A program made the translations under genes and the position numbers. Below, one piece after another: positions 48,991 through 56,184 of a DNA stretch of 64,000 nucleotides; position 1 is the first letter of the stretch; each line of letters starts with the position of its first letter. Location of the stretch: the NCBI GenBank assembly GCA_020725315.1, contig DYFG01000001.1:18042-82041 (forward strand), written 5' to 3'. The stretch is from Nitrosotalea sp. GTDB taxonomy: Archaea; Halobacteriota; Syntropharchaeia; Alkanophagales; Methanospirareceae. Under the pieces are notes generated by a model that had not been told where the DNA came from, did no database searches, and worked only from the letters and a program-made list of their open reading frames with translations.

Positions 48991-49647
48991 TTAATGTACT
49001 TTACGTAATTTAACATATTTATGTTTGTAAAATTTTCCTACGGGGGTGAATCCTAAATCAAGCATGTTTTGATGTGTGAGATTTACCTTACCCCGTTTAC
49101 GGGTTTGGGAGATTCCATTTTTAGTATAAATCCATGTGGGTGTGGTTTTTCCTACGTAAGTCCAGCCTGAGCTTTTATAAACTTCTCCGGTATGTCCTTG
49201 CCATGTGTCCGCATACGTAACAAGACATTTCCACCTTGTATCTAACATTTTTATAGATTTACTCAGCATAAAGGACGCAGAGTTTTTAGGGGCAGAAGGA
49301 ATCAAAACCATTCGTGAAAGAGAGAGAACACGATTAGGTTCTTCATAAGTAGCCTCTGCCGCACGCCGAGTAGGGGGCAACCACCAAGTTACTCCAAACA
49401 AAACATCAAACTCTTTATGAAACAATCCAAAACAAGCAACACACAGTTTACTAACACTTCTGGTATAGTGATGTTGAACTATAAGAGTTCTTCCTAATGA
49501 GGGATCAATAGGACGTACTTCCCAGGACTCTTTATGTAAGGGGCCTACAGGCAACATATTTTTCTCCTTTAAAATTTCCAAGTAAATTTCTGAATATTTG
49601 GACTTTCTAGGTTCTGGTATATCTTCCTTGTTAATAATGGTAATCAT
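48991..49647 (-). CDS. Mom-like DNA modification acetyltransferase-fold protein
   Basis: A 218-residue protein with the pattern of Mu Mom and related GNAT-like proteins: VQHHYTRSVSKLCVACFGLF (about 57-76), VLFGVTWWLPPTRRAAE, LSLSRMVLIPSAPKNSASFM, and VTYADTWQGHTGEVYKSSGW. Mom converts adenine in phage DNA to a bulky carbamoylmethyl derivative that blocks restriction. Here the same role is inferred. The gene has its own strong promoter, no clear Shine-Dalgarno sequence (leader rich in A), and is flanked by direct repeats. Confidence 0.75.
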   Translation of the reverse strand: MITIINKEDIPEPRKSKYSEIYLEILKEKNMLPVGPLHKESWEVRPIDPSLGRTLIVQHHYTRSVSKLCVACFGLFHKEFDVLFGVTWWLPPTRRAAEATYEEPNRVLSLSRMVLIPSAPKNSASFMLSKSIKMLDTRWKCLVTYADTWQGHTGEVYKSSGWTYVGKTTPTWIYTKNGISQTRKRGKVNLTHQNMLDLGFTPVGKFYKHKYVKLRKVH

Positions 49648-49679
49648 TGTTTTTTTTTTCTACAGAAACGATATTTATC

Positions 49680-49708
49680 AATATAGCACAGTACAATAAG
49701 AATGTCAA
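49680..49708 (-). promoter_or_regulatory. Minus-strand promoter of the Mom-like gene
   Basis: A perfect TTGACA (49708-49703) and TATATT (49685-49680) are 17 bases apart, about 33 bases before the ATG. Confidence 0.8.
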
Positions 49709-49737
49709 TAATCAGGCGGTTTAAGTATGACTGAGGG

Positions 49738-49759
49738 TTAGTTAAGTTTAAGAGAAAAA
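49738..49759. repeat. Direct repeat flanking the Mom-like gene, copy 2
   Basis: This is the second copy of the repeat at 48961-48982, identical over 22 bases. It lies just upstream of the Mom-like gene promoter. Confidence 0.7.
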
Positions 49760-50003
49760 TAATTTCAAAAAAATTTTTTGTATAAAAATTGTCCAGCGCG
49801 CACATCACCGCCGCGAAACCGAACGCGGCTGGCGGGTTCGTTAGCTATTAGCACTAAGACTACAGTTACCATAATATGCCGTGTTCAGTTTAGAGTTAAC
49901 TAAGAGTACAGACACCGTTATACTACCTCTTAAAAACCTATCCACACGTTCCCTAGAATCATAATTTTAGGAAGTGCTAACCGGGAGATGGAATTTAGGA
50001 ACA

Positions 50004-50065
50004 CCTAAAATAAAAATTAGGCAGACCAAAATAAAAATTAGGCAGACCTAAAATAAAACTTAGGA
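50004..50065. repeat. Three tandem AT-rich iterons
   Basis: Units at 50004-50025, 50026-50046 and 50047-50065 share CCTAAAATAAAAATTAGG with small changes. Each holds a TTAGG that matches inverted CCTAA, so each unit is also a dyad. Confidence 0.75.
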
Positions 50066-50174
50066 TAATCTTATAACTAATTTTGGTCTGATCCAATCAG
50101 AAGCTTTCGGCGCGCCGAATTGTCGCAAGTCTGTTTAATGCTCTATTTTCTTATTTTCTGCCATATTCCCTAAC

Positions 50175-50242
50175 TTGATTTTTAGGTTTGCCTAATCCTC
50201 TTATTGGCTATTCCCTCATTTGATTCTTAGGTTTGCCTAATC
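50175..50242. repeat. Two 23-base direct repeats
   Basis: Copies at 50175-50197 and 50220-50242 differ at one base and are both preceded by TATTCCCT. Each contains TTAGGTTTGCCTAA, a near-palindrome related to the TTAGG/CCTAA iterons upstream. Confidence 0.75.
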
Positions 50243-50573
50243 TTTAATACCTTATTATATTGCCAGTCTTTGGATAGTTCACATGTGAACAGTATACATA
50301 TACTCTATATCTCTATAAGGTTTAATTGGTTTAGATATAAACGATCTTATCGCGCTTTGGCGTTACAATCTGGCTATTATCACGAGTCTTTATTTTCGAG
50401 AATAGGTTACGCTTTAACGCGGATAAAATCCTATTATCGATCCTGTGTTTTAACATTCGCAATTTTTGGGAATGGAGCAAATTAGAATGTTAAAAAAGTT
50501 TGAATCTGCTAACCTTTGAGGGAAAAACGAATGTTAAAATGGTTTGAATCTGGTTAGAATATCTGTAAGATAC

Positions 50574-50603
50574 TTGAACACCTAGCTAAATCTGTGATAG
50601 GAT
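50574..50603 (+). promoter_or_regulatory. Promoter candidate for the large RNA
   Basis: TTGAAC (50574-50579) and TAGGAT (50598-50603) are 18 bases apart. The first structured elements of the RNA begin a few bases downstream. Confidence 0.5.
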
Positions 50604-50604
50604 G

Positions 50605-51236
50605 TAAGCGCAATTGAGCAAGCGCACATTAAAAATAGCGCCGGCGCGAAAGTCTGGGGCGATGCAGGAAGCGCCAAGAGATGAGCTTACCCTCAGGCGA
50701 GTAGCAATGACGCAATACGCATACGCAACCTTCGGGGGGCTTTCGTCTAGCCAACGAAAGCTGAGCCGTACGGGGGCTGTAGGAAACTAGTAGACTCGTC
50801 CAACCTGAGATCGCACGAGTCTAGAGTAAATCCTAATGGTTGGGGGCCGGGCGGCCCCTCGCTACTAACTGGATCCCATTAGCCTTACTCTACTAGCCAA
50901 GTGAGCAGATAGCCATATCTGTTATGTCACGCTTGGCTAGCCTAGTTTCCGGCGGCGCAAGCGATTAGAGACCTCTCTAATACGCACGCGCACCTATAGC
51001 ACGGCAAACCAAGCGCTGAAAACCTGTTAGGTCGATGAAAGCATACTACACTAGCCAATAGCAGAAGTCTAGACAAACAGCCTAGAATCGGCGGGATCGA
51101 AAGTAGCCTAATCAATGGCTAGCCTAGCCGATAGTGCATACTGGTGAAAGCGATGACAATGCTAGCTAGTGCAAGTGCCTAAACGCTGACAGTGATTAAT
51201 CTAAGTGCGATGCTAAGCCTGGCTATAGTTGTTTTG
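50605..51236 (+). ncRNA. Large structured noncoding RNA candidate
   Basis: About 630 bases without a gene, GC-rich against AT-rich flanks. Perfect helices seen by eye: GCTTTCGT/ACGAAAGC (50739-50761), TAGACTCGT/ACGAGTCTA (50791-50823), CTAATGG/CCATTAG (50833-50882) enclosing GGGGCC-GGGC-GGCCCC (50843-50858), CTAGCCAA/TTGGCTAG (50893-50940) enclosing GTGA/TCAC and CAGATA-GCCA-TATCTG, ATTAGAG/CTCTAAT (50964-50981), and CTAGCCA/TGGCTAG (51051-51122). Nested helices suggest an ornate RNA such as GOLLD or ROOL, or a new class. I cannot test family membership from memory. Confidence 0.7.
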
Positions 51237-51488
51237 CTTGTTTTCCCCAACACTCCTCGCAGATAAACCGTACCGCACGATATTAGATGATCAATTGCTT
51301 AACTCCCGGCGGCTAGGTTATAGGCTATCCTATACCCCAGTCTAAGGGACCAAGTTAGGCATGAGAGACTCTATTATCTGGTATAGTCGACTCTGTTAGG
51401 TTATGCTAGGCCAAAGCTTAGCTGATCCGCTATAGTGGGATAGCACACTAGGATTAGTTAGGCTAGGCTAGTATCTCCCATATCTTAT
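51237..51488 (+). other. Leader region between the large RNA and the next gene
   Basis: No gene is seen. A small perfect hairpin TATAGG-CTAT-CCTATA lies at 51319-51334. CTAG and TAGGC words continue to be dense, so the structured transcript may extend through here to the gene at 51558. Confidence 0.4.
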
Positions 51489-51516
51489 AGTGCCGATAAA
51501 ATAGGTTATCGGCACT
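51489..51516 (+). other. Perfect hairpin before the 51.5 kb operon
   Basis: A 10-bp stem (AGTGCCGATA and its complement) with the loop AAATAGGT. There is no T-run. ATAGGAGA follows, the same phrase that precedes later genes of this operon. Confidence 0.65.
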
Positions 51517-51557
51517 TAGGCTATAGGAGACCATAACCATACAAAGGAGAAAGGGCG

Positions 51558-51797
51558 ATGAAGCTACAGAAGGTACAGAAGCTACTGACGGGCGAGTACC
51601 GGGAATTGTACGGGGGGCATGGTGTGTGGTGGGTATCCGTGAGGTGGGAAGAGGGGCGGCTCATCAGTGAGTGGTGGGCAGACGGATTACCGGCGGTGAG
51701 CAGACCGGTGACTAAGGCTGAGGGCGCGGATGATGTGGAGAGGATAATTCGGTCGGTGTGCGCAGACTTCCGCAAGGTGCGGGGTCTGGCTTGGTAG
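51558..51797 (+). CDS. Unknown small protein
   Basis: A 79-residue protein with AAAGGAG before the ATG. It is a small alpha/beta protein with tryptophan-rich strands (GGHGVWWVSVRWEEGRLISE) and a helical end (GADDVERIIRSVCADFRKV). No family is recognised. It opens the right-hand plus-strand operon. Confidence 0.65.
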   Translation: MKLQKVQKLLTGEYRELYGGHGVWWVSVRWEEGRLISEWWADGLPAVSRPVTKAEGADDVERIIRSVCADFRKVRGLAW

Positions 51798-51822
51798 ATA
51801 GATTAGCATACAGGAGATCAAA

Positions 51823-52080
51823 ATGGCACACTATTTGGTCGGTACGAATACCCGCGGGTATTTGCCCGTGGGCGATCCCATCGAATGCGAGACATTGATC
51901 GAAGCTAAGCAAGCAGCACGACAGGAAGCCCTTTACTTGGCTGAAGAGACCAATAATAAGATCGAAGTTTGGTCATCTCTCAACAGTATCACCAAGCGCG
52001 ATCTTGTGAACTATGGTGTACCGATTACTTACGCGGTAATCGGAGACATCGAAGTTTGGATCGCCATTGAGTCGGATTAG
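51823..52080 (+). CDS. Unknown small protein
   Basis: An 85-residue protein with CAGGAGA before the ATG. The start (HYLVGTNTRGYLPVGDPIEC) and a helix (IEAKQAARQEALYLAEETN) suggest a compact alpha/beta fold. It is followed by a 13-bp perfect hairpin. Confidence 0.65.
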   Translation: MAHYLVGTNTRGYLPVGDPIECETLIEAKQAARQEALYLAEETNNKIEVWSSLNSITKRDLVNYGVPITYAVIGDIEVWIAIESD

Positions 52081-52086
52081 GGCAGT

Positions 52087-52116
52087 TAAGGCGTACAAGC
52101 GATCTTGTACGCCTTA
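52087..52116 (+). other. Perfect hairpin after a small gene
   Basis: A 13-bp perfect stem (52087-52099 with 52104-52116) around the loop CGAT. No U-run follows. Confidence 0.75.
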
Positions 52117-52158
52117 TAGTGTTCTAATCCCATAAGGGATCAAATAGGAGACTATGCT

Positions 52159-52488
52159 ATGAAACTCACGAATGAAGTAGCGGTATACGTCCCATCTACG
52201 CTTGGCGAGTCTAACGCCGATCCGGCGCTGATCTCACGTATCGTTGATCAGGCATTGACCGATCTTAGTGTCGTCAATGGCGGCGCTACTGTGACTAATG
52301 GGATCGGCGCATGGCTATCTCATGACGGTAAGCTCGTAAAGGAGTCTGTGACTATCGTTTCCAGTAATTGCGAGACGATCACATTACAGACTCTTAGAAC
52401 ACTCGCAAAATTGCGAAAGACTATACGCGAATCGATGAAACAAGAAGCCGTTACTGTAAGGGTTAACGGTGTTCTCTATATCCGATGA
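52159..52488 (+). CDS. Unknown small protein
   Basis: A 109-residue protein with TAGGAG before the ATG. It is alpha/beta in texture (EVAVYVPSTLGESNADPALI, then ESVTIVSSNCETITLQTLRT) with a basic helix at the end. The layout is like small modular phage proteins; no family is recognised. A perfect hairpin follows. Confidence 0.65.
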   Translation: MKLTNEVAVYVPSTLGESNADPALISRIVDQALTDLSVVNGGATVTNGIGAWLSHDGKLVKESVTIVSSNCETITLQTLRTLAKLRKTIRESMKQEAVTVRVNGVLYIR

Positions 52489-52497
52489 GACTAGCTA

Positions 52498-52523
52498 GTA
52501 GCCATAATGGGAATTATGGCTAC
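52498..52523 (+). other. Perfect hairpin after a small gene
   Basis: An 11-bp perfect stem (GTAGCCATAAT and its complement) with the loop GGGA, ten bases after the stop. No U-run follows. Confidence 0.75.
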
Positions 52524-52564
52524 AATGGTAGCCTTATCAATCATAGCCAATAGGAGAATCTACA

Positions 52565-52975
52565 ATGTTCCGTATGATCGATGGATTAGATGACGTCCCA
52601 ACGGGGGAGTATGCTTGGCAATATTTTAAGTATACGCCTGAATCGGCACCGATCCAATCGCAATATTGGATCGATCCATGGGGGAATGTCTACCCCGTTG
52701 ATTGGCACTACGCGTCAGCACCAGAATTGATCATTCGGCACTTCGGCAAAGATAAGCTTGACTCACTTCGTGATGAAAATGGATACTGGAAAATCAACCC
52801 GGTTGATTTTCTTGAAAATAATCGATGGCTCCACGTATCCTATATTGGCGTTTTTGGTGACTACACTCAACGAGGGTATGAGGCACTAAAAACATTGCAC
52901 CAAAGGATGTCTGAAGCGAACGGTAGCGGCCGCGTACGGGATACTCTGAGGCATATTGCGGTGTATGTTACGTAA
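52565..52975 (+). CDS. Unknown protein
   Basis: A 136-residue protein with ATAGGAGA before the ATG. It is rich in Tyr and Trp (YAWQYFKYTPESAP, YWIDPWGNVYPVDWHY), with a helical C-terminus. The pattern YWIDPWGNVYPV recalls small phage proteins of unknown function. A perfect hairpin follows the stop. Confidence 0.65.
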   Translation: MFRMIDGLDDVPTGEYAWQYFKYTPESAPIQSQYWIDPWGNVYPVDWHYASAPELIIRHFGKDKLDSLRDENGYWKINPVDFLENNRWLHVSYIGVFGDYTQRGYEALKTLHQRMSEANGSGRVRDTLRHIAVYVT

Positions 52976-52989
52976 GTTAAGGACAGTTT

Positions 52990-53014
52990 CAATGCCCTAC
53001 ACTGTAGGGCATTG
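52990..53014 (+). other. Perfect hairpin after a small gene
   Basis: An 11-bp perfect stem (CAATGCCCTAC and its complement) with the loop ACT. No U-run follows. Confidence 0.75.
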
Positions 53015-53046
53015 GCTAGTGTCTTTAACCTATAGGAGAATCTACA

Positions 53047-53412
53047 ATGACACGGCATGAAACGGGGGCGTACGGGGAACAAATTGTACAGACTCTTACC
53101 GCTGGCAGGTTTGGTAAGCTAGGACGTGATTCGGATATTGTCCTGGCTAACGGCACTCAGATCGAAGTTAAGACCGCACGTAAAGGTAAAGATGGAAAAT
53201 ATCGGGCGCGATTGTACAAGCCCGGTAGCCAAGATCATCGAAAGTCTGATTTTGTCGTGTTTGTCCTGTTAGATGACGGGGTATACTTTTACGTGATCCC
53301 TACAGATGACATTAGAGATCGCGTGCAATTGACCATTACGAGCCATCCTAACACCTATAACGGCAAATATGCACAATACAGACAGGAGAGTCTGGCATGG
53401 TTAGCGCATTGA
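53047..53412 (+). CDS. PD-(D/E)XK nuclease-like protein
   Basis: A 121-residue protein with the PD-(D/E)XK order: GAYGEQIVQTLT with a conserved Glu, then GRDSDIVLANGTQIEVKTA, where D and ExK are the metal and catalytic residues, and later KSDFVVFVLLDDGVYFYVIP. Length and layout fit Holliday-junction-resolvase-like or restriction-endonuclease-like phage nucleases. ATAGGAGA precedes the ATG. It overlaps the next gene by 16 bases. Confidence 0.75.
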   Translation: MTRHETGAYGEQIVQTLTAGRFGKLGRDSDIVLANGTQIEVKTARKGKDGKYRARLYKPGSQDHRKSDFVVFVLLDDGVYFYVIPTDDIRDRVQLTITSHPNTYNGKYAQYRQESLAWLAH

Positions 53413-53708
53413 TCATCAGCGTATCCCTGATCGTGGTGGTGAGTCTATTGCGGCGCATTAGACTCACTAATTATACTCTCGAACAATCTGAATCCGAACG
53501 ACAACGTGCCTTAGTCCGCCTGGAAGAGTATCATCACGATCTCAAATTACTGTCATGTTTGACAGTCGAAGAGTCTGGTCAAGTGTCGTTTTTGGCACTT
53601 GTGCCAGATGATACCGCTACCATAAGGTTCAACGAATACGTGATCGACTACAAATCGCTACTGGAATTTGAACGCGGCGATAGTGACTATATCACAGTCT
53701 ATAACTAA
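53397..53708 (+). CDS. Small membrane-anchored protein
   Basis: A 103-residue protein with an N-terminal hydrophobic helix (ALIISVSLIVVVSLL), a coiled-coil segment (LEQSESERQRALVRLEEYHH) and a small acidic domain. It starts inside the nuclease gene. Function is unknown; a signal-anchor topology is likely. Confidence 0.6.
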   Translation: MVSALIISVSLIVVVSLLRRIRLTNYTLEQSESERQRALVRLEEYHHDLKLLSCLTVEESGQVSFLALVPDDTATIRFNEYVIDYKSLLEFERGDSDYITVYN

Positions 53709-53724
53709 ATTGTAGATCAGTCTC

Positions 53725-53750
53725 ACACACACAAGATCGCTTGTGTGTGT
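53725..53750 (+). other. Perfect hairpin after a small gene
   Basis: An 11-bp perfect stem (ACACACACAAG and its complement) with the loop ATCG. The outer phrases ATTGTA (53709) and TACAAT (53760) can also pair and extend the structure. Confidence 0.75.
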
Positions 53751-53799
53751 TGGCTGGCATACAATTTATAGGATATGCCATAGCATAGGAGACAAAATC

Positions 53800-54366
53800 A
53801 TGAAGATATTAGAATTTCTTTATCGCTTGGATCGCATTTTCCCTAATGCCTACTTTAGTTTTGCTCCTGGCTGCAAGGAGCCGGGCTATGATGACAAACC
53901 AGTTATCATGGCGGATTGGAATAAAGTCCCAAAACACGTTTTTGACAAGTTAGAATCTCTTGGCTATGCCTGCGAATGGTTGGATGAATGGGCTACATGT
54001 GCTGAATGCAATAAAGCCGTTCGAACGAGTCCTAATTCGTATGACTGGACTTCAGCGTATGTTATCCAAGACGGTGATCTCTTGTGTCTAGATTGTGTCG
54101 ATGCACAGGCGTACTACGAATCCATCGAAAATCGTTCTGATGTTGCTGCTAGTAATGAATTCGCCCACCATTACAAGCCGGAAGATTACGGCTATGTTAA
54201 AGTGAATGAAGATCATTACATTAATGGCCTTCACGGTATCGTAGATGATCCAAAGCAGATTCTAGGTGATCTTTTGAGCGACGATCCTGAAGGACGATTC
54301 GTTTTTACACTGGACTATACGTCACAATTCGAAGTCGGGTTCAGTGTATACCGCAAAGTCGTTTAA
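53800..54366 (+). CDS. Zinc-binding protein of unknown role
   Basis: A 188-residue protein. The ATG at 53800 has ATAGGAGA upstream. A treble-clef-like zinc site is formed by CAEC (about 67-70) and CLDC (about 94-97), with WATCAECNKAVRTSPNSYDW between. The C-terminal half is acidic and beta-rich. The zinc site and the FTLDYTSQFEVGF end are reminiscent of the paralogues further downstream, but identity is not clear. Confidence 0.65.
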   Translation: MKILEFLYRLDRIFPNAYFSFAPGCKEPGYDDKPVIMADWNKVPKHVFDKLESLGYACEWLDEWATCAECNKAVRTSPNSYDWTSAYVIQDGDLLCLDCVDAQAYYESIENRSDVAASNEFAHHYKPEDYGYVKVNEDHYINGLHGIVDDPKQILGDLLSDDPEGRFVFTLDYTSQFEVGFSVYRKVV

Positions 54367-54441
54367 TTAGTGTTTACTACTTAGTGTATACTTAAATTTA
54401 TTTTTCTTTGAATGTGTTCTGCTAAATCATAGGAGCGTATC

Positions 54442-54675
54442 ATGCTTAACATTTTCCGCCGTAAAAACAAATCAGTAACTAATAAGCCGATCTTTAAGGC
54501 GTCATTTGACACTACTGGCGTAATCACCTTACGCCACAATGGCGTAGTAGTTTGTCAAGGTGATATTCACGTCTTTAATCAATTCTTACGTGCCAATAAA
54601 ATCCCGCGCGACCGCATCATCTGGGGCGAATATGACTCAATTAAAGAGTCATATTGGAAAAGTCGATACAATTGA
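54442..54675 (+). CDS. Unknown small protein
   Basis: A 77-residue basic protein with ATAGGAG before the ATG. It has a basic N-terminus (IFRRKNKSVTNKPIFKASFD) and a beta-rich middle (VITLRHNGVVVCQGDIHVFN). No family is recognised. The 3' end runs into a structured RNA element. Confidence 0.6.
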   Translation: MLNIFRRKNKSVTNKPIFKASFDTTGVITLRHNGVVVCQGDIHVFNQFLRANKIPRDRIIWGEYDSIKESYWKSRYN

Positions 54676-54676
54676 A

Positions 54677-54792
54677 CTAATTAGAACACACAAACGTACC
54701 AGTGTAGCGATGCTTTGGGTGAGATTCCTATGCTACACTCCTGCCTTTCAGAGCGGCAGGGTATAGGTATCTGGTTTGTGTGTTTTGATTAG
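54677..54792 (+). ncRNA. Three-way-junction RNA element
   Basis: A continuous 19-bp outer helix (54677-54695 with 54774-54792, two G-U pairs) encloses two hairpins: AGTGTAGC/GCTACACT (54701-54739) and CCTGCC/GGCAGG (54740-54760). A further stem TCCTTA-TTGA-TAAGGA follows at 54797-54812. It lies in a gene gap of 230 bases. It could be a stable small RNA or a processed leader. Confidence 0.65.
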
Positions 54793-54907
54793 GCCCATCC
54801 TTATTGATAAGGAGTAGTAAGCTCATAATACTTAATTATACTTATATTTAATTTTTACTAGGGCATAGCGTAGCCTTTACGCTAATAATCATATAAAGGA
54901 GAATACA

Positions 54908-55207
54908 ATGAATAACGAAGGCTTCAAGGGTGATAAACTTACCTATCCAGAAGGCACGACTCTTTGGGTACTGTGTAATGACTCGTTTATGTCTGGATGG
55001 GGAAGGGCTGGGGGCGTTATTAATACCCTTATTTTCCCCTGCAAAGACCTAGCACAAGCGAACATTGTAGCCGATAATGCGAGACGCAGAGGCGATCAGA
55101 AATACGTGAGGATCGTAAGTCGCGCGCCCCGCCTGCGCGGCGGGCATTACTACCAAGTTAAAACCATTGACGAGTACCCTATGTGGTACAAGTACGGGGC
55201 GTTTTAG
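54908..55207 (+). CDS. Unknown small protein
   Basis: A 99-residue protein with AAAGGAGA before the ATG. The pattern (YPEGTTLWVLCNDSFMSGWG, LAQANIVADNARRRGDQKYV) is that of a small alpha/beta protein with a basic C-terminal part. No family is recognised. A perfect hairpin follows the stop. Confidence 0.65.
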   Translation: MNNEGFKGDKLTYPEGTTLWVLCNDSFMSGWGRAGGVINTLIFPCKDLAQANIVADNARRRGDQKYVRIVSRAPRLRGGHYYQVKTIDEYPMWYKYGAF

Positions 55208-55215
55208 TAGATCGA

Positions 55216-55248
55216 TACTGTACATTACAAGTCCAGTAATGTACAGTA
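55216..55248 (+). other. Perfect hairpin after a small gene
   Basis: A 13-bp perfect stem (TACTGTACATTAC and its complement) with a seven-base loop. No U-run follows. Confidence 0.75.
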
Positions 55249-55354
55249 ATGGGTCTATTATGGCGTTTATCTCGATTTGTTCTATACTGGCGAGAGTGAC
55301 ATTAAAATCGATAATGTGTCACTAGGCGCAAGTATCGGAGAAGGAGAGGGTACA

Positions 55355-55528
55355 ATGTTAATGATGATTAACTACTCCACTAGTACTGCGGTGATTATGT
55401 TCGCCGCGTACACTGTTATCGTGCCATATCGTATTGCTTCTAATTTATCCAGAAGCTTAGGTATGGCCAGTAATACATTCGCTACAAAGTCCGGTATCCT
55501 GCTAATTTGGCAAAGGAGTACACAATGA
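55355..55528 (+). CDS. Small membrane protein
   Basis: A 57-residue protein with GGAGAAGGAGAGG before the chosen ATG. The first 25 residues are hydrophobic (STAVIMFAAYTVIVPYRIAS). It overlaps the next gene by four bases (ATGA), which supports coupling. Function unknown. Confidence 0.55.
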   Translation: MLMMINYSTSTAVIMFAAYTVIVPYRIASNLSRSLGMASNTFATKSGILLIWQRSTQ

Positions 55529-55758
55529 ATCGTATAGCCGTCTGTGAAGTATATTATCTAATCGAGGCGCTTTATAACGTCGGCGGGATCGTGCCCGAAC
55601 GACCTTTAAATGCGCGACGTAGGGCACATCCCGAAAGCATCGGCGCACAATTAGCCCGTATGGGGTTTAAGCCCTCTCCGCTTCTCAGTATTGACCGACT
55701 GGATGAGGAACAACACAAATATTTCCGTACCCTATTATCGCGGTGGGGTATTAAATAA
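55525..55758 (+). CDS. Unknown small protein
   Basis: A 77-residue helical protein with AAAGGAG before the ATG. The segment GIVPERPLNARRRAHPESIG and LARMGFKPSPLLSIDRLDEE looks like a small helix-turn-helix-like unit, as in the terminal domains of some restriction-linked proteins. No firm family. Confidence 0.6.
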   Translation: MNRIAVCEVYYLIEALYNVGGIVPERPLNARRRAHPESIGAQLARMGFKPSPLLSIDRLDEEQHKYFRTLLSRWGIK

Positions 55759-55895
55759 TCTTACGTACATACTTATTACATACTTATACTTACTTGTTTA
55801 TACTTAAATTTAATTCTTTAATGGCGCGAAAAATCCGCCTATATATAGATACATTATACAAATCGGCGTATCCTGTTGGATAAAAGGAGATTCAA

Positions 55896-56090
55896 ATGTA
55901 CAACAAAGGTGATCAAGTTGAAGTCTTGCGTACCGGCTCTCGTATTTATGCTGGTACATGGAAAAAGGGAACCGTGATCGAATCTACTCCAAGCGCTACA
56001 GTAGTTAGCGTGGATTGTGGTAACAACCAAAGTCTGAAATATACGATCAAATCACAAGACGTTGATATTTATATTCGCCGTGTGAGTTAA
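55896..56090 (+). CDS. Unknown small SH3-like protein
   Basis: A 64-residue protein with AAAGGAGA before the ATG. It is beta-rich in the style of a small SH3 or KOW-like barrel (GDQVEVLRTGSRIYAGTWKK, then TVVSVDCGNNQSLKYTIKS). No family is certain. The 137 bases before it contain no gene and only weak structure. Confidence 0.6.
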   Translation: MYNKGDQVEVLRTGSRIYAGTWKKGTVIESTPSATVVSVDCGNNQSLKYTIKSQDVDIYIRRVS

Positions 56091-56102
56091 GGAGAAAATA
56101 AC

Positions 56103-56177
56103 GTGCCTAACCATCAAGCGAAAGACGATCCCGACAATCTCTTCCCGATCCTATGTATTTATGACTGGTATGACTAA
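56103..56177 (+). CDS. Possible 24-residue peptide
   Basis: A GTG-started frame of 24 codons with AAGGAG at good spacing (VPNHQAKDDPDNLFPILCIY-WYD). Its stop lies in a perfect hairpin (56167-56184). The ribosome binding site is as good as for longer genes here, so it may be a translated leader peptide for ardC. Confidence 0.35.
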   Translation: MPNHQAKDDPDNLFPILCIYDWYD

Positions 56178-56184
56178 TCATACC
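56167..56184 (+). other. Perfect hairpin before ardC
   Basis: A 7-bp perfect stem (GGTATGA and its complement, loop CTAA) overlaps the stop of the 24-residue frame. A second stem (CTGCACA/TGTGCAG) follows at 56190-56213. Together they sit between the short frame and ardC and could control its translation. Confidence 0.55.

Larger units (their letters stand above)
49709..50573. other. Gene-free, repeat-rich, origin-like region
   Basis: No convincing gene is present. A GC-rich hairpin lies at 49810-49829 (GCCGCG, eight-base loop, CGCGGC) and a DnaA-box-like CTATCCACA at 49938-49946. Three near-identical units of 19-22 bases occur at 50004, 50026 and 50047 (core AAAATAAAAATTAGG). Two 23-base repeats lie at 50175-50197 and 50220-50242 (core TTAGGTTTGCCTAATC). 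A perfect 14-base palindrome GTTCACATGTGAAC is at 50277-50290. Two 24-base repeats at 50485 and 50529 (core GTTTGAATCTG) share an inverted copy at 50449. This texture fits an origin or a large operator cluster. Confidence 0.5.

Noticed and set aside
49938..49946. DnaA box as proof of an origin
   Set aside because: One near-match of nine bases is expected by chance in a region of this size; it is only supporting context.
50605..51236. tRNA or tmRNA genes within the structured region
   Set aside because: No TTCGA-type T-loop with acceptor pairing, and no CCA-type or tmRNA end was found.
50605..51236. Group I or group II intron
   Set aside because: The core P-Q-R-S phrases of group I and the domain V hairpin of group II were not seen, and no interrupted gene flanks the region.
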